Shown in pieces: positions 46,978-57,746 of a stretch of 64,000 nucleotides of DNA. This DNA comes from Sternotherus odoratus. Its lineage: Eukaryota > Chordata > Testudines > Kinosternidae. How positions within the stretch are numbered: position 1 is the first letter of the stretch; the number at the start of each line of letters is the position of its first letter. The notes below the pieces were generated by a model that saw nothing but the letters and a program-made list of their open reading frames with translations, did not search any database and was not told the origin of the DNA. The translations under genes were made by a program, and so were the position numbers. The stretch covers positions 13,119,603 through 13,183,602 of the forward strand of contig JAVMKO010000001.1 of the NCBI GenBank assembly GCA_032164245.1, given 5' to 3'.

Positions 46978-47494
46978 TGTTAGGACCGGAAGAAATTGTG
47001 ATGGGCAACCACTAGGGGGCGTAGTTATGCTTCTGAGTCAACTCCAGGAGAGTGCGTAATGGTGTTATCTGTGAGAATGACCTTGTTGTTATCTGTGTGT
47101 TTGGGAACAGTACCCAGCTGTATGAGTGTTTACCCCGTCTGTATGAGAATGAATACGTGGGAAACTAAATGGGGAAACTGAGGCAAGACTGTGTAATCAA
47201 TAAGTGCTGAACAGCGTGTAACCAATCAGTTTGCTGCTTGCAAATGAGATATGAGTATGTATGAGATGCAAATGAGTATGGGTATATCTGTGCTGACACG
47301 CCCCTGTTTGTTGGGCTTCTTCTTTGGGCTTCTCTGGACATCGCCTGGGTGTGTCAGACATCTTGTATCGCGGCAGTGCTGACCGGAAGCCCCCAGCACG
47401 GAATGCCGCTCCCCTCAATAAACTCACCACTTTCTAACTAGCCACCTGTGTGAAGCCTTGTTTCTCCCGGCAACGAGATAAGCCCCCTGCAACA
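46978..47494 (+). mobile_element. solo LTR of an endogenous retrovirus-like element, 5-bp TSD
   Basis: The segment starts tgttaggacc and ends ccctgcaaca (TG...CA) and is bounded by identical 5-mers atgac at 46973-46977 and 47495-47499. It has a CCAAT box (gtaaccaatcag, about 47218-47229), TATA-like gggtatatctg, and a polyadenylation signal AATAAA at 47417-47422 followed by about 70 bp, in the order U3-R-U5. At 517 bp with no internal gag/pol sequence on either side, it is a solo LTR left after recombination. The perfect TSD suggests modest age. A 5-bp TSD is compatible with several ERV classes. Confidence 0.9.
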
Positions 47495-47749
47495 ATGACC
47501 ATGAGCATAGTGACAGTGCATGTTGTGTTTAATGCAGGGACATACATAGGGTCCAGTGATGTGTGTATCAGCCTTTACTAAGTACAGTCCATGCACATAT
47601 CTCACAAGTAACGCAAGCTAGGAAACTAGTGGGTATTTGTGAAATGTGGATCTCCCAGTGCCTGCATACTAGGATGTAGTCTGCTAATAATACATATCAC
47701 TTCAGTAAGTCTAGGTAATGTTTGTAATTCTCACTATTTGGCCAAATAG

Positions 47750-47850
47750 ATAAGTAGTAGTATCCCCATTTTACAGAGGAGAGTGGGGTAGGGTTTAAGG
47801 TCATTTACACAAGTTCTTGGGCTCAGTACAGGGGTGAAACTATGTCCTGT
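47750..47850 (-). repeat. MIR-like SINE fragment
   Basis: gtagtatccccattttacag and gaggagagtggggtaggg, then ggtcatttacacaagttctt, is the antisense MIR core. Confidence 0.6.
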
Positions 47851-47875
47851 AAATCGCAGGTCATTAAATTACACC

Positions 47876-47925
47876 CAGCCTAGATGATGTAATGGTCTCT
47901 TCTGATTTTAAACTCTATGAATCGT
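47876..47925 (+). mobile_element. CR1 3' terminal fragment
   Basis: gcctagatgatgtaatggtc, tcttctgattttaaactcta and tgaatc is a short CR1 end. Confidence 0.7.
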
Positions 47926-48161
47926 GTGTGCTACAATTACAAACCTAAATTGATACGCTTAGTTATCGGGATTCAAAGTGTGATTGTAGTAACCACGTAC
48001 AAACAAGGCATGAATTGTGTGCATGTGTCTGCACGTGCAAAGTGCACCCGCAATTTTCTGAAAACTCTGGTCTAAGTGAAGAGTCCGGATCAGAGGCAAG
48101 ATCAGAACTAAGGAGTTTCTGCCTCCTAGTGCAGTGTTCAGATTACTAGACCACATCTTTA

Positions 48162-48480
48162 GAGCTGGTCCCCCCAAAAAGTGAAAAATTTCAATTTTAA
48201 AATTTCAATTTGCACAAATTTGTTTGTTTTTTTTAATGAAAATTCAACCAACTGATTAAACATACAATGAATTTTTGAAATTCCTAGAGGGAAATAAACA
48301 CACCTGCTTTTTTGTACATTCTCCCCACCAGAAAAGGAGAGAAAAAAAGTTTAAAAAGGAAAGAATGGGATTTTTCCCCACCAAAATAGAATGAGAAATT
48401 TCAGTATTTTTGTTGACAAACAAAAAGTTTTGACCAAAATAAAAATATTCTGCAAAATTTTGTTTTGATTGAAAGTTACC
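48162..48480. repeat. AT-rich 'ctggtcaaaatttt' element, copy 4
   Basis: agagctggtccccccaaaaa starts the unit. gaaaaatttcaattttaaaa, aaagttttgaccaaaataaa and gcaaaattttgttttgattg fill it. Confidence 0.5.
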
Positions 48481-49415
48481 TTTTCATTTGAAAATGACAA
48501 CGTGGTTGTATTAGTAACATCTTATCGACCTTACTAACATACGTGATTAACACAGAACATTTTTATTTTAAAAAAACTAAACACAGGATTTTAGTATGAA
48601 TGCCAAGAAAACAGTTAATTTTATTCAAACAGATTAAAAATAGAAACAACACAAAACCTAGATACTTTCCGCTGGATTTTATTTTTGACTGAGTAAAAAT
48701 CCATTGATGGTTTTTAGGATGCTAAGAAAACCTCCGGTCTGCAGTAGTTCTCCAGAAACTGTACTATTTCAATATGAATTATGCTGACTTGACAGGCAGG
48801 CACTTTGAAACTGCTGTAGTTTATAGAAGAGTCAGACTTGTAAAAAAATGCTGGTATTATTTCAGGAGGGAAATATATGCTTCTGTTTCCAAGCAGAGCA
48901 GAATTGGAAGATAATTAAGCTTCAGCTGCTTCCTAGAAGCCAAAGCAACAGTTAAAGTCTCAAGCTGAGCTTAGTTTGATGCAAATGGTTGTATGAAAGC
49001 GGGTACAGGCTCCCTCTAGGTCCTAATGCAAGGATGGCCCGTGAGGCCAATGCAGCCTGTGGTTGCTCTTCTCTTTAGTAGAGATGCAGCCTGTGGCAAC
49101 TACATGTCCCAGCATGCAATGTTATGCCATGATCTGGATAGTCTAGTAAGGTTTGAGGGTTCAGATCAAACACTGTATGCAGGGACCTTTACCTCCGTGG
49201 CACACATCTCTGGAATAAAGATAAGTTGCGATCTGGTCATTTTTATGCAAGTCAGGTGTAGCCCTGGCAAATTGTCAATGTTGCCCTTGGTTGGGCAAAG
49301 TCTGTCTGCTCCTGTCCTAAAGTTGCAAATATTAAGTGTGTTTGTATTCAGGTCACGTAAATTGATTATAAAATAAATATTATTATTTTTTAAAAAGAGA
49401 AACAGAACGCCTTCC
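48481..49415. other. no feature recognised (downstream of CCDC3)
   Basis: AT-rich non-coding sequence just beyond the probable CCDC3 polyadenylation signals. Confidence 0.4.
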
Positions 49416-49429
49416 TTTATTTATTTATT
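49416..49429 (-). promoter_or_regulatory. CCDC3: candidate polyadenylation signals of CCDC3
   Basis: Three overlapping TTTATT words on the plus strand read as AATAAA on the minus strand (first at 49416-49421). They lie about 0.94 kb past the CCDC3 stop. Weaker ATTAAA variants occur nearer, at about 49762 and 49572. Use of any of these is inferred. Confidence 0.45.
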
Positions 49430-50363
49430 TTCACTATTCTTCCATGGCATACTGATATGAAGAGGGGTGATTTGAATAACCAGTTCCAAGCCATGAACTG
49501 ATATATATATATATATACACATGGTTGGCATCCTTGTCGACCAATGAGATTGCTGCCTTAACCTAAACCATTTTAATAATTCAGTTTCTAATCTCTTTTG
49601 GCAGTGCCTACGGAGGAGTGTTGGGAAATATATTTTAAGGGATGACTGCCTCCAAGAAAGAGGATTTTCTTCATACTTTAAGAAATTAGACTATACCAAA
49701 TGTGTAATAAAAATATTTTCTATAGGATTTTAAAATATATATACATATAAACTACCTTAATTTTAATGCCCTGGTGATATTGATGTGATCTCTACAGTCT
49801 CTAAACCTAGGTAAATGAGGTTGCCCAGCAACCTCCATCATGTCTCAAAACAGTGATTCCAAGACAGATCTTGTCTACTTTGAAAATTGAAGCCTGCTTG
49901 AAAACTGGATCTGAAATCTACATTTTTATGGTTCTGATTCAGCTCCCATGGGAAGTGCAAAGACTCCCATTGACTGTGAGAGCAGGATCCGATCCTAGAC
50001 ACAGGTCCGGGTAACCTGGTTTCAAATATTGCCAGGCTGGGCAGTGAAAATGGAGCCAAAGTGGATCGATGCTGGTTTCCCGTAAGGCCCCAAACAGACC
50101 CTTTGGAAGCACTCTTCAGACAGCTTGATCCAGTCTACAGTGTCCAGCCAAATCTAGTATTGATCCTGTTTATCTAGAACTATATCTAAACAGTTCCAAT
50201 TTGCTTTTCAGACATGGTTCAATTGCCATGGTAGGCGAGGTGCGAGGGCCATATCCTTCACTTTAATGCAGGCAAAATTCCCACAAGAGTATTTGGCTGT
50301 GTAAGGAGCATGAGATCAGGCCCTAAGTCACCAATATCATTGGCTTGTGCCCTAAACATTGCA
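49430..50363 (-). other. CCDC3: probable CCDC3 3' UTR
   Basis: Follows the stop codon on the minus strand. No transposon is recognised apart from a short (AT)n run at 49501-49517, and the low repeat content fits a UTR. Confidence 0.45.
49501..49517. repeat. short (AT)n tract
   Basis: About 17 bp of alternating AT, inside the putative CCDC3 3' UTR. Confidence 0.85.
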
Positions 50364-50639
50364 TTATACTTTAAGGTAGGTAGCATGAGAATTCTCTTGC
50401 TTTAAAGAGTTAATATGTGGGATTTGGCCTCCGGCAGAGGAGAGCTTCTCGCTGAGCTTTCTGTTGATCTGCTCCATGAGCCTGTTGTTCTTTCTGGCTT
50501 GCCGGAGGGACCTCTTGACTTTCTTCACCCGGTCTCGCAGCTGCTTGTTGCGTTTCTCCAAGGTTGCCACCTTCTGCTGCAGTTTCTTCACTTGATCCTC
50601 TTCCTCAAATAGGGCTTTCTGGACTGAAGAACACATGAG
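50364..50639 (-). CDS. CCDC3: CCDC3, last coding exon (C-terminal coiled coil) and stop
   Basis: On the minus strand a pyrimidine-rich tract ending cag (50642-50640) is followed by an exon starting CTC in phase 0. It reads LMCSSVQKALFEEEDQVKKL, QQKVATLEKRNKQLRDRVKK, VKRSLRQARKNNRLMEQINR, KLSEKLSSAGGQIPHINSLK and QENSHATYLKV, then TAA (50366-50364). The stretch from EEEDQVKKL to SEKL has heptad-spaced Leu, Val and Ile with a very basic middle, a coiled coil. VQKALFEEED and LQQKVATLEKRN match the C-terminus of vertebrate CCDC3 (favine) as remembered. CCDC3 is a secreted glycoprotein from adipose tissue and endothelium. The signal peptide and N-terminal exons lie beyond the window. Convergent position next to CAMK1D agrees with human 10p13. 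An extended start into MCPVSFLFFPQ is intron. Confidence 0.93.
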   Translation of the reverse strand, partial: LMCSSVQKALFEEEDQVKKLQQKVATLEKRNKQLRDRVKKVKRSLRQARKNNRLMEQINRKLSEKLSSAGGQIPHINSLKQENSHATYLKV

Positions 50640-50919
50640 CTGAGGGAAGAACAGAAAAGAAACGGGACACATGAGTTCTAAATCAAAGCCGGGAAGCCAC
50701 TCTCACTATGAAGGGACGTGTGAATTCCCCAGACAGTCTATTGATGGAACACCCCACAACTGGACAATCGCTCTCAGAAGCTCCTCCTCATCTTGCAGTT
50801 TTCTCTTAAGACCCTCTATCCCTCGGTCTTTTCTGAACAGAAGAACAAACTATTTCAGATCTTAATAACATTAGCTATCAACATCACCTTAATGAGCTCT
50901 ACAAAAGATTAGCCTAGGT

Positions 50920-51050
50920 CAGTGGGTTTCAACCTGTTTTCATTTGCAGATCTCTAAAAAATTTTGAATGGAGGTGTGGACCCCTCTGTAAATCTTAGAC
51001 ATAGTCTACAGACCTCCAGGGGTCCACAGACCACAGCATGAAAACCACTG
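50920..51050. mobile_element. hAT-type MITE with 8-bp TSD
   Basis: The left end cagtgggtttcaacctgttt and right end acagcatgaaaaccactg are inverted. The flanks gcctaggt (50912-50919) and gtctaggt (51051-51058) match at 7 of 8. It is 131 bp, a third hAT-like terminal type. It lies in the CCDC3 intron. Confidence 0.88.
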
Positions 51051-51058
51051 GTCTAGGT

Positions 51059-52146
51059 CATCAGTGGCATTTAGTTGAATTTAAGAAGATCTCTTCCATT
51101 TCTGCTCTGTTTCAGATCTGGGATTTGAATTCAGCTCATTGGGTTCTGCCATTTGCAAAATCTATAATCAGACCCAGGGCTTTTCTTTCTTTTAAACCCT
51201 TCTGAAGTTCGAGGTTTTGGTTCAAGCCTGCCCTAGTTCTTTCTAATAGAGACAGAAGGGGATAGAAAAATTATCTGAATCTCGCACTTGATGTGCCCAC
51301 ATTGCCTGGAACCACAACGTCAAATCCTGGCAAGTTTGGGCTCTGCCTATCCAAAGTTTAAATCCCCTTCCCCCCAGATTTGATGCAGTTTATTACGTAT
51401 GGGTCTTATAGATGAGACCTTAAAAAGTAAGATCATGTCCTCTCGGTGTGGACATCAAAGCATCCCTGGCCTTATTCTTAAGAGTAGAAATTTGCCTTTG
51501 GTCAAAAATGTTCTCCTCCCCCAATCCTGCCCCATTGTTGTATAGTATGCAATGCACCAATTGATTGCTGCATTTTAGTGCTCCTGAATGTATAAATCTC
51601 TTCTCACTCCTGCAGTCCTTACTCGGGCAAAATTTCCACTGACTTCAGCAGGACAACTACAGGAATGCCCCCATAATTTGCAGAGCACTCTGAAACCCTC
51701 CAGGACAAGCGAGTTTGAGTAGAACTGTAAAGCTAAGGAATCAACTGAGGAATATTTTTTTAAACATCGCATCAAATATTTAAGTCACTTGTTTGTAATG
51801 TATCAAATACTATCACCTGGCCACATCACTCTGCGTCATTCTCCTGTAATGATTCAACAGTGCTGTTGTATCTCTGGTTTATAGGCTCGCTATATGGTTT
51901 TTCCTCTTATTTCAGCCTTTGTTTTAGGTTTCACTTTCTGTGTGCGTGGTTGTCATAACAGGGTTGTAAAAATCAATGATAAAAATGAAAACTTCTACTA
52001 ACAAAGGTTTGAACCCAGGCACTGTTGTTTCAGAGCAGAGTGTAGAGAAACAAAGGGTTTACATTCCTAATGCATCTTGTTAGTAAATCTGTACATCTTA
52101 CCAATCAACTCTGAAGTACAGTAGCGACTGGAGGAAGTGAAGTCTC
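51059..52146. other. CCDC3: CCDC3 intron, nothing recognised
   Basis: Non-coding. Confidence 0.4.
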
Positions 52147-52154
52147 TTCTAAAC

Positions 52155-52653
52155 CAGTGTTTCCCAAACTTACAACATTCGCGTACCCTTTTGAGACATT
52201 TGTCTTACTGGCGTACCCCTTCTTCGGCGAAGATCATTGGGGGGGGCACATTTTTATAACACACTCCTAATTTGTTTCATTCTCGATTAAATGTTTATTA
52301 GAAATAAATACAAAGTTATATTACATACAGTTGAAACTTGTGCACATGCCACAAAGGCAAGTGTATTGCCCGAGCCGCGGTAACGTGCATGCGCGGTTTA
52401 CTATGCTGCTGTGCTATTAGATGTTACTGAATGAGTTATCATATTAGTTACAATGTAAACCTGTATATATTTCTACTGTACAAGTGTACACCATTCTTCT
52501 ATATTATATTTTAGTGAACTGTTTTCTGCTGCTAACCCTAACCCTAATAAAAAAAACCCTATGCTAAAGTAAAATAAAAAGTTCTGCCACGTATCCTTTG
52601 AAACCCTTTCACGTACCACCAGGGGTACATGTACCACACTTTGGGAAACACTG
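52155..52653. mobile_element. hAT-type element with weak 8-bp TSD
   Basis: cagtgtttcccaaacttaca at the left and accacactttgggaaacactg at the right are inverted repeats of about 16 bases. The flanks ttctaaac (52147-52154) and ttctcaag (52654-52661) match at 6 of 8. Inner inverted words gcgtacccttttgag and cctttgaaaccctttcacgtac extend the symmetry. No transposase is present. Confidence 0.85.
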
Positions 52654-52661
52654 TTCTCAAG

Positions 52662-53544
52662 CATTTGTTTCTTCCCATTCTCTCTAGGAAAATATTCCTC
52701 TTAAATTTTAATAGTGTGATTGGAGTTTTAAGCTGAGCTGGTCATGACAGGCCCATCAAATGTTGGGGGTGGGGAAGAGAAAGGAATGCTGTTTCTTTGA
52801 TTAAATTTTACTTTATCTCCAATCATCTTCTGTTTTTTAAATAGGCATCGAGGGCTCCCAGAGCTTTGGATAGGCTTCCTTTGGTGTGGAGTTTAATAAG
52901 ACTGAAATCTAAATAAATAAGTGAATACTTGCAGAGATAATGAATAATTACATGCTGTTATATACAATTTTTTCCATCTTGTTTTGTAATGTTTTGCAGC
53001 AAACCGGGAGGTGGTGGGTGGACGGGTAACGTTTCATTTGCTTTGGAAATCCGCCAGCCATCAAAAACCTCTGCGGGATAATATTGCAGCTTCCACTTGC
53101 AGCCGGCTACTTTGCTTCAGTCCGTTTTACAGACGAGACCCAAGACTTTGCTGGGGATGGAACCGTTCACAGTGACCACACCCCTACCAGAGCGCTTTAT
53201 AAATCCATGCCAAGGAGAATGGTAGCCCCAAAACAAAGGGCCAAATTCTGTTCAGAAAAGGAGAATGTTTGTTTGTTTTTTTCAATAACGCATATTGCAA
53301 GCTAAATCCACAAGCTCTTTGAAAACAGCCAGTAATTCTTGGCTTTCATGTTTCCCAGTCCCCTGCGAAGCTTCAACCAGAACATTTAAGCATAATCTTA
53401 AATCAAGTTTACAGCTTTCACTTGCAGTTTCTTAAAACAATCCCTAGCTATTCGGGATTACAACACAACTTTCATGGGGGAGGGGGGGCAGATTATCCCA
53501 TATCGACCTACTGTGAGGTTTCTTGCACCTTCTTCTGAAGCATC
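52662..53544. other. CCDC3: CCDC3 intron, nothing recognised
   Basis: Non-coding. Confidence 0.4.
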
Positions 53545-53625
53545 CAATGCTGGCCTCTGCCAGAGACAGGTACTGGACTAGATAGACCTTGGGTCTGACT
53601 CAAGTCTGGCAATTTCTATATAGAA
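53545..53625 (+). mobile_element. CR1-like 3' fragment
   Basis: tggcctctgccagagacagg, tactggactagatagacctt and gggtctgactcaagtctggc resemble an older CR1 3' end. Confidence 0.65.
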
Positions 53626-54104
53626 GTATGGTTCTAATATGAGGAATGGCAACTTGGTACCCAAGATATGTGCACTGTGTGTGTCAGAATCCCTGATTGC
53701 TGACGTTAGTGACCAAACTAAGATTACTATTAATCTATCCATCTACGCTATCTTCTAATAAGGTGAGACTCGTATCTGAGTATCTTCAACTTCTGCTCGG
53801 CCATCAGAGCCAATACACCTATGTGTATGCGCTGGACTTTATGCCTCCTTGTGCATCACCGACAGGATTGTTTACTAAATTCCAGCTAGCCCTATGTAAA
53901 TCTACAGTGTGGTTGTACAGGAGCTGGGGCAGAATTCGTCCGGAGGAACTTTTTATTGCTGCTGTTGAGGCATGTAATAGAGACCAGCTTCACAATTTGA
54001 TCCCCGGTTGCATTCGCATGGTTATCAGTTAGGAAAAAATCATCTCTTTACTTGTGCACTAAACACAGTTGATATGGAAATCACTGAGACACAATGAGCC
54101 TGGA
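53626..54104. other. CCDC3: CCDC3 intron, nothing recognised
   Basis: The open frame 53697-54032 shows no recognised family and no splice context. Confidence 0.4.
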
Positions 54105-54106
54105 AT

Positions 54107-55229
54107 TATAGAATATCAGCATTGGAAGGGACCTCAGGAGGTCGTCTAGGCCAACCCCCTGCTCAAAGCAGGACCAATTCCCAACTAAATCCTCCCAGCC
54201 AGGGCTTTATCAAGCCTGACCTTAAAAACCTCTAAGGAAGGAGATTCCACCACCTCTTTAGGTAACCCATTCCAGTGCTTCACCACCCTCCTAGTGAAAA
54301 AGTTTTTCCTAATATCCAACCTAAACGTCCCCCGCTGCAACTTGAGACCATTACTCCTTGTTCTGTCATCTGGTACCACTGAGAACAGCCTAGATCCATC
54401 CCCTTTCAGGTAGTTGAAATCAGCTATCAAATCCCCCCTTGTTCTTCTCTTCTGCAGACTAAATAATCCCAGTTTGCTCAACCACTCCTCATAAATCATG
54501 TGCTCCAGGCCCCTAATGATTTTTGTTGACCTCTGCTGGACTCTTTCCAATTTAGCCACATCCTTCTTGTAGTGTGGGGCCCAAAACTGGACACGGTACT
54601 CCAGATGAGGCCTCACCAATGTTGAACAGAAGGGAATGATGATGTCCCTCGATCTGCTGGCAATGCCCCTAGTTATACAGCCCAAAATGATGTTAGCCTT
54701 CTTGGCAACAAGGGCACACTGTTGACTCCTATCCAGCTTCTCATCCACTGTAACCCTTTGGATCTTTTCTACAGAACTGCTGCCTAGCCTCTCATTCCCT
54801 AGTCTGTAGCAGTGCATGGGATTCTTCTGTTCTAAGTGCAGGACTTTGCACTTGTCCTTCTTGAACCTCATCAGATTTCTTTTGGCCCAATCCTCCACTT
54901 TGTCTAGATAACTCTGGACCCTATCCCTACCTTCCAGGGTATCTAGCTCTCACCCCAGTTTAGTGTTATCTGCAAACTTGCTGAGGGTTCATTCAATCCA
55001 TCATCCAGATCATTTATGAAGATGATCAACTCCTGGGGCACTCCGCTTGATACCAGCAGCTGACTAGATATCAAGCCATTGATCACTACCTGTTGAGCCC
55101 AACGCTCTAACCAGCTTTCTATCCACCTGTAAGCAAGCAGCAACTCACCCTGCGGCATCTCCTGCTAGTCTTCCAGGGAATCTGAAAACTTGCTGAGGGT
55201 GCAGTCCATGCCATCCTCCAGATCATTAA
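54107..55229 (-). mobile_element. CR1 LINE, long 3' portion with intact C-terminal reading frame segment
   Basis: The minus strand carries an uninterrupted 237-codon segment (54898-54185) of the CR1 reverse-transcriptase C-terminal region. It begins MEDWAKRNLMRFKKDKCKVL and ends SPSLEVFKVRLDKALAGRI, followed by the CR1 3' end (ctgctcaaagcaggaccaat and caggaggtcgtctaggccaa on the plus strand). Upstream parts (55158-54943) are broken. A second stretch of the same CR1 region begins at about 55145-55229. It is the best preserved CR1 in the window and is not a host gene. Confidence 0.93.
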
Positions 55230-55444
55230 ATAGGTATATCTCCCTATATTTATTTTATCTCCTAGAGCTGGAAGGACCTTGAAAGGTCATCAAGTCCAGT
55301 CACCTGCCTTCACTAGCAGAACCAACCTGTCCCATGACAGATTTTTTGCCCTAGATCCCTAACTGGCCCCCTCAAGGATTGAACTCACAACCCTGGGTTT
55401 AGCAGGCCAATGCTCAAACCGCTGAGCTATGCCTCCCCCCCGAT
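55230..55444 (-). mobile_element. tRNA-derived SINE with CR1-like tail, 8-bp TSD, inserted in CR1
   Basis: On the minus strand the head (55437-55376) reads ggggaggcatagctcagcgg then tttgagcattggcctgctaa and acccagggttgtgagttcaa, a tRNA with A box (tagctcagcgg) and B box (ggttgtgagttcaatcc). A middle part and a CR1-like 3' tail follow (gatgacctttcaaggtcctt, ccagctctag). The flanks are atcattaa at 55222-55229 and 55445-55452, an 8-bp duplication. It splits CR1 sequence. Confidence 0.88.
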
Positions 55445-55560
55445 ATCATTAATGAAGATATTGAACAAAACTGGCCCCAGGACCGACCCTTCGGGCACTC
55501 CGCTTGATATGGCTGCCAACTAGACATGGAAATCATCACTGTGTTGCCAGCTAGTTAGAA
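55445..55560 (-). mobile_element. CR1 LINE, upstream part of the copy split by the SINE
   Basis: atcattaatgaagatattga, acaaaactggccccaggacc and cttcgggcactccgcttgat is the antisense reverse-transcriptase region, continuous with the CR1 at 55229 once the SINE is discounted. Confidence 0.85.
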
Positions 55561-55663
55561 AAACCCAGTTGTAGCATAGACAGGGCCTCCATTAAAAGTG
55601 GTTTCCAAAAACATTGAAGCTTTCCACTAATATAGACAGGTTTTGGGCCACATTTTGCCCAGT

Positions 55664-55744
55664 TTTATACTATATACAGTTTTATATACTATATACTATA
55701 CTACTATATACTGTATATAGTATATAGTACTATATAGTATATAG
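55664..55744. repeat. AT-rich imperfect palindromic tract
   Basis: Runs of tatatacta and tatagtata units can fold on themselves around about 55710. This looks like an unstable (TATAC/TATAG)n tract. Confidence 0.8.
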
Positions 55745-56219
55745 ATTCATTTGTCCAAGTATTGGTCTGAAATATTTTGTCTTAAAAGCGTATCCTGCCT
55801 TTAAGCATTACTTCATCCACAGGCTTAACAAAGTGTATTCAAGCCAATAAAAACCAGCTTTATATCACACAACACTTGTTTTTGCTAATGCGATTGCAGG
55901 AATGAGCATTACTATAGGGTGTGCACTCACGTATCGTTTATTTATAAAATCTGTACTTCATACATAAGCTGATTCTGAATGGCTGAAGCATTGGCCTCTG
56001 TTCTCCTATGGCTGAAGCACAAAGGTGCTTTGTAGTAATGGCATAATGAGCAGCAATCGCTCTGCTATCAAAGGCAAGGGGGCACAATGGTAGCATTTAT
56101 ACATTATGAATGGTATACAAATGATAAAGTTGGCATAGAAGAGATCAAGTAAGTTAGCCACAAGTTCAAACCCCAGCAGTGCCAACTCAGCCCTTCATCT
56201 ATTTGAGGGAGATAAACTG
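55745..56219. other. CCDC3: CCDC3 intron, nothing recognised
   Basis: Non-coding. Confidence 0.4.
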
Positions 56220-56345
56220 AGTTCCAGATAGAACCACATGCAATGAACTTACTTACAAGATTTTCAAATGTGGTGGGTTCTCCATCACAGGAAGTCTTTA
56301 AATCCAGATTGAAAGTCTTTCTAGAAGATATGCGTCCCTTCAACC
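56220..56345 (+). mobile_element. old CR1 fragment
   Basis: tggtgggttctccatcacag, gaagtctttaaatccagatt and gaaagtctttctagaagata is a CR1 3'-region segment of the same age class as 1670-2105. Confidence 0.6.
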
Positions 56346-56382
56346 AGAAGTTTCGGCTTGTGTTAGGTACAAGGTCAGATTT

Positions 56383-56755
56383 AAAAAAAAACAATGAGGA
56401 GTACTTTTGGCATTTTAGAGACTAATCAGTTTATTTGGACATAAACTTTCATGGGCTAAAACCCACTTCATCAGATGCATGGAGTGGAAAATGCAGTAGG
56501 AAGATATATATAGATAGTACATGAAAAGATGGAAGTCGCCTTACCAAGTGGGGGGGAGGGTCAAGACAATTCAATTAAAGTGGTATTATCAATGGGACAA
56601 AAAATCACTTTTGTAGTGGTAATCAAGGTAGCTCATTTCAAACACTTGACAAGAAGGTGTGAGTAACAGTAGGGGGAAATTAGTTCTTTAGTTCTTGTAG
56701 CGACCCGTTCACTCCCAGTCTTTATTCAGGCCTAATTTGATGGTGTCCAGTTTGC
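56383..56755 (-). mobile_element. retroelement 3' end, 'aaagtttatg...agtctctaa' family, copy 1
   Basis: On the minus strand it ends cccatgaaagtttatgtcca, aataaactgattagtctcta, aaatgccaaaagtactcctc attg and a T/A run. Upstream words (tatatatatcttcctactgc, atgcatctgatgaagtgggt) recur in 62168-62520. The family is abundant in turtles in my experience, but I cannot assign a class. A hAT fragment interrupts it at about 56756. Confidence 0.6.
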
Positions 56756-56969
56756 CTCGTTGGAGTCTGCGTTGGGGGGCTGTGGGAAGTAGCATGGGCT
56801 TAGGGATGTGCTGGCTGGCGCTTCCCACAACCCCATTGGCCTGGCATGGCGAACTACGGCCAGTGGCAACCGCGATCGGCTGAACCTGCAGACACTGCAG
56901 GTAAACAAACCATCCCGGCCCACCAGTGGATTTTCCTGACGAGCCACATGCCAAAGGTGGCCGATCCCT
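56756..56969. mobile_element. hAT fragment, same family as 37601-38069
   Basis: cccattggcctggcatggcg, actacggccagtggcaaccg and gatcggctgaacctgcagac correspond to the right half of 37601-38069. It ends atgccaaaggtggccgatccc. The left terminal repeat is missing. Confidence 0.8.
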
Positions 56970-57614
56970 TCCCTATGGTAGAGAGTAAAAGTACACAAGA
57001 GACCAGATTTAATGTGGGAGCCCAGATTTCATGGTCCTTAATGTGTTTTTCACGACTGAAAATTTAGTAGACTCCTAATCATAATGGTCCTTGTTGGCCT
57101 TAAAACCTATGAAACAAGGTTTCCTCTGCTCTCTGTGGATAATAAAGCTATTCTGGTTACTCTTTCTAAGAGTTGGGGGAGGGTTGTGGTGGTGTCCTGG
57201 GCCAAAAATTCCCATCCCTTCTCCCGTTGTTGGTTGGCATGAGGTCTATGGATGCTTATGTTATTATTACATTCTGTTGTTATGATAGGGTTCATTTTTA
57301 ACAAAAGGAATCAGGGCCTCCCCCTTAGTAATGCTCACCCTTTTCTTCCCATTGCCGTTACAGTGACGAGATGGTTACTTCACTGCTCAAAGGGAGCACA
57401 GGTAAGTAACTGCTCCAGCTGAGATTTCAGTCTCTCCCTTAAGCAGCGTGCACAGTCCAGAATTCCCCTTGCAAAAAAACCAACCAGAGTTCTGCAACCA
57501 AGATCGCCCCAACAACAAGTTACCAACAGCGTCTGGAGTGCCTGATGGAACAAATGACCTGTGTGCTCTCTGGGAATGCTGCAGTGCTTAGCCACTCCCT
57601 TTGCACATGCTCAG
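56970..57614. other. CCDC3: CCDC3 intron, nothing recognised
   Basis: Non-coding. Confidence 0.4.
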
Positions 57615-57616
57615 TG

Positions 57617-57746
57617 CTTTAATTTGTGCCAGGACTGAGCCGCGGTACCTCTGGACTTGCTGCATCAGTGAAAGTAAAAAAAAATTGCTTGAGTCCCAGC
57701 ACTTAATTGCTTGTGCCCGGGCACCTCTTTCATTACAAATTAAGCT
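57617..57746. repeat. possible MITE with short inverted ends
   Basis: gctttaatttgtgccaggac at the left and tcattacaaattaagctc at the right are weakly inverted. The interior gagccgcggtacctctggac looks like a dispersed repeat. Confidence 0.35.

Noticed and set aside
52533..52547. Interstitial telomere repeat (ctaaccctaaccctaa)
   Set aside because: Only about two units, inside a hAT element; too short to mean anything.
54185..54898. 237-residue open frame on the minus strand as a host gene
   Set aside because: Its sequence is the CR1 reverse-transcriptase C-terminal region and it is followed by the CR1 3' end.
55376..55437. tRNA gene on the minus strand
   Set aside because: The tRNA-like sequence is the head of a SINE, followed by a CR1-like tail and flanked by a target duplication.
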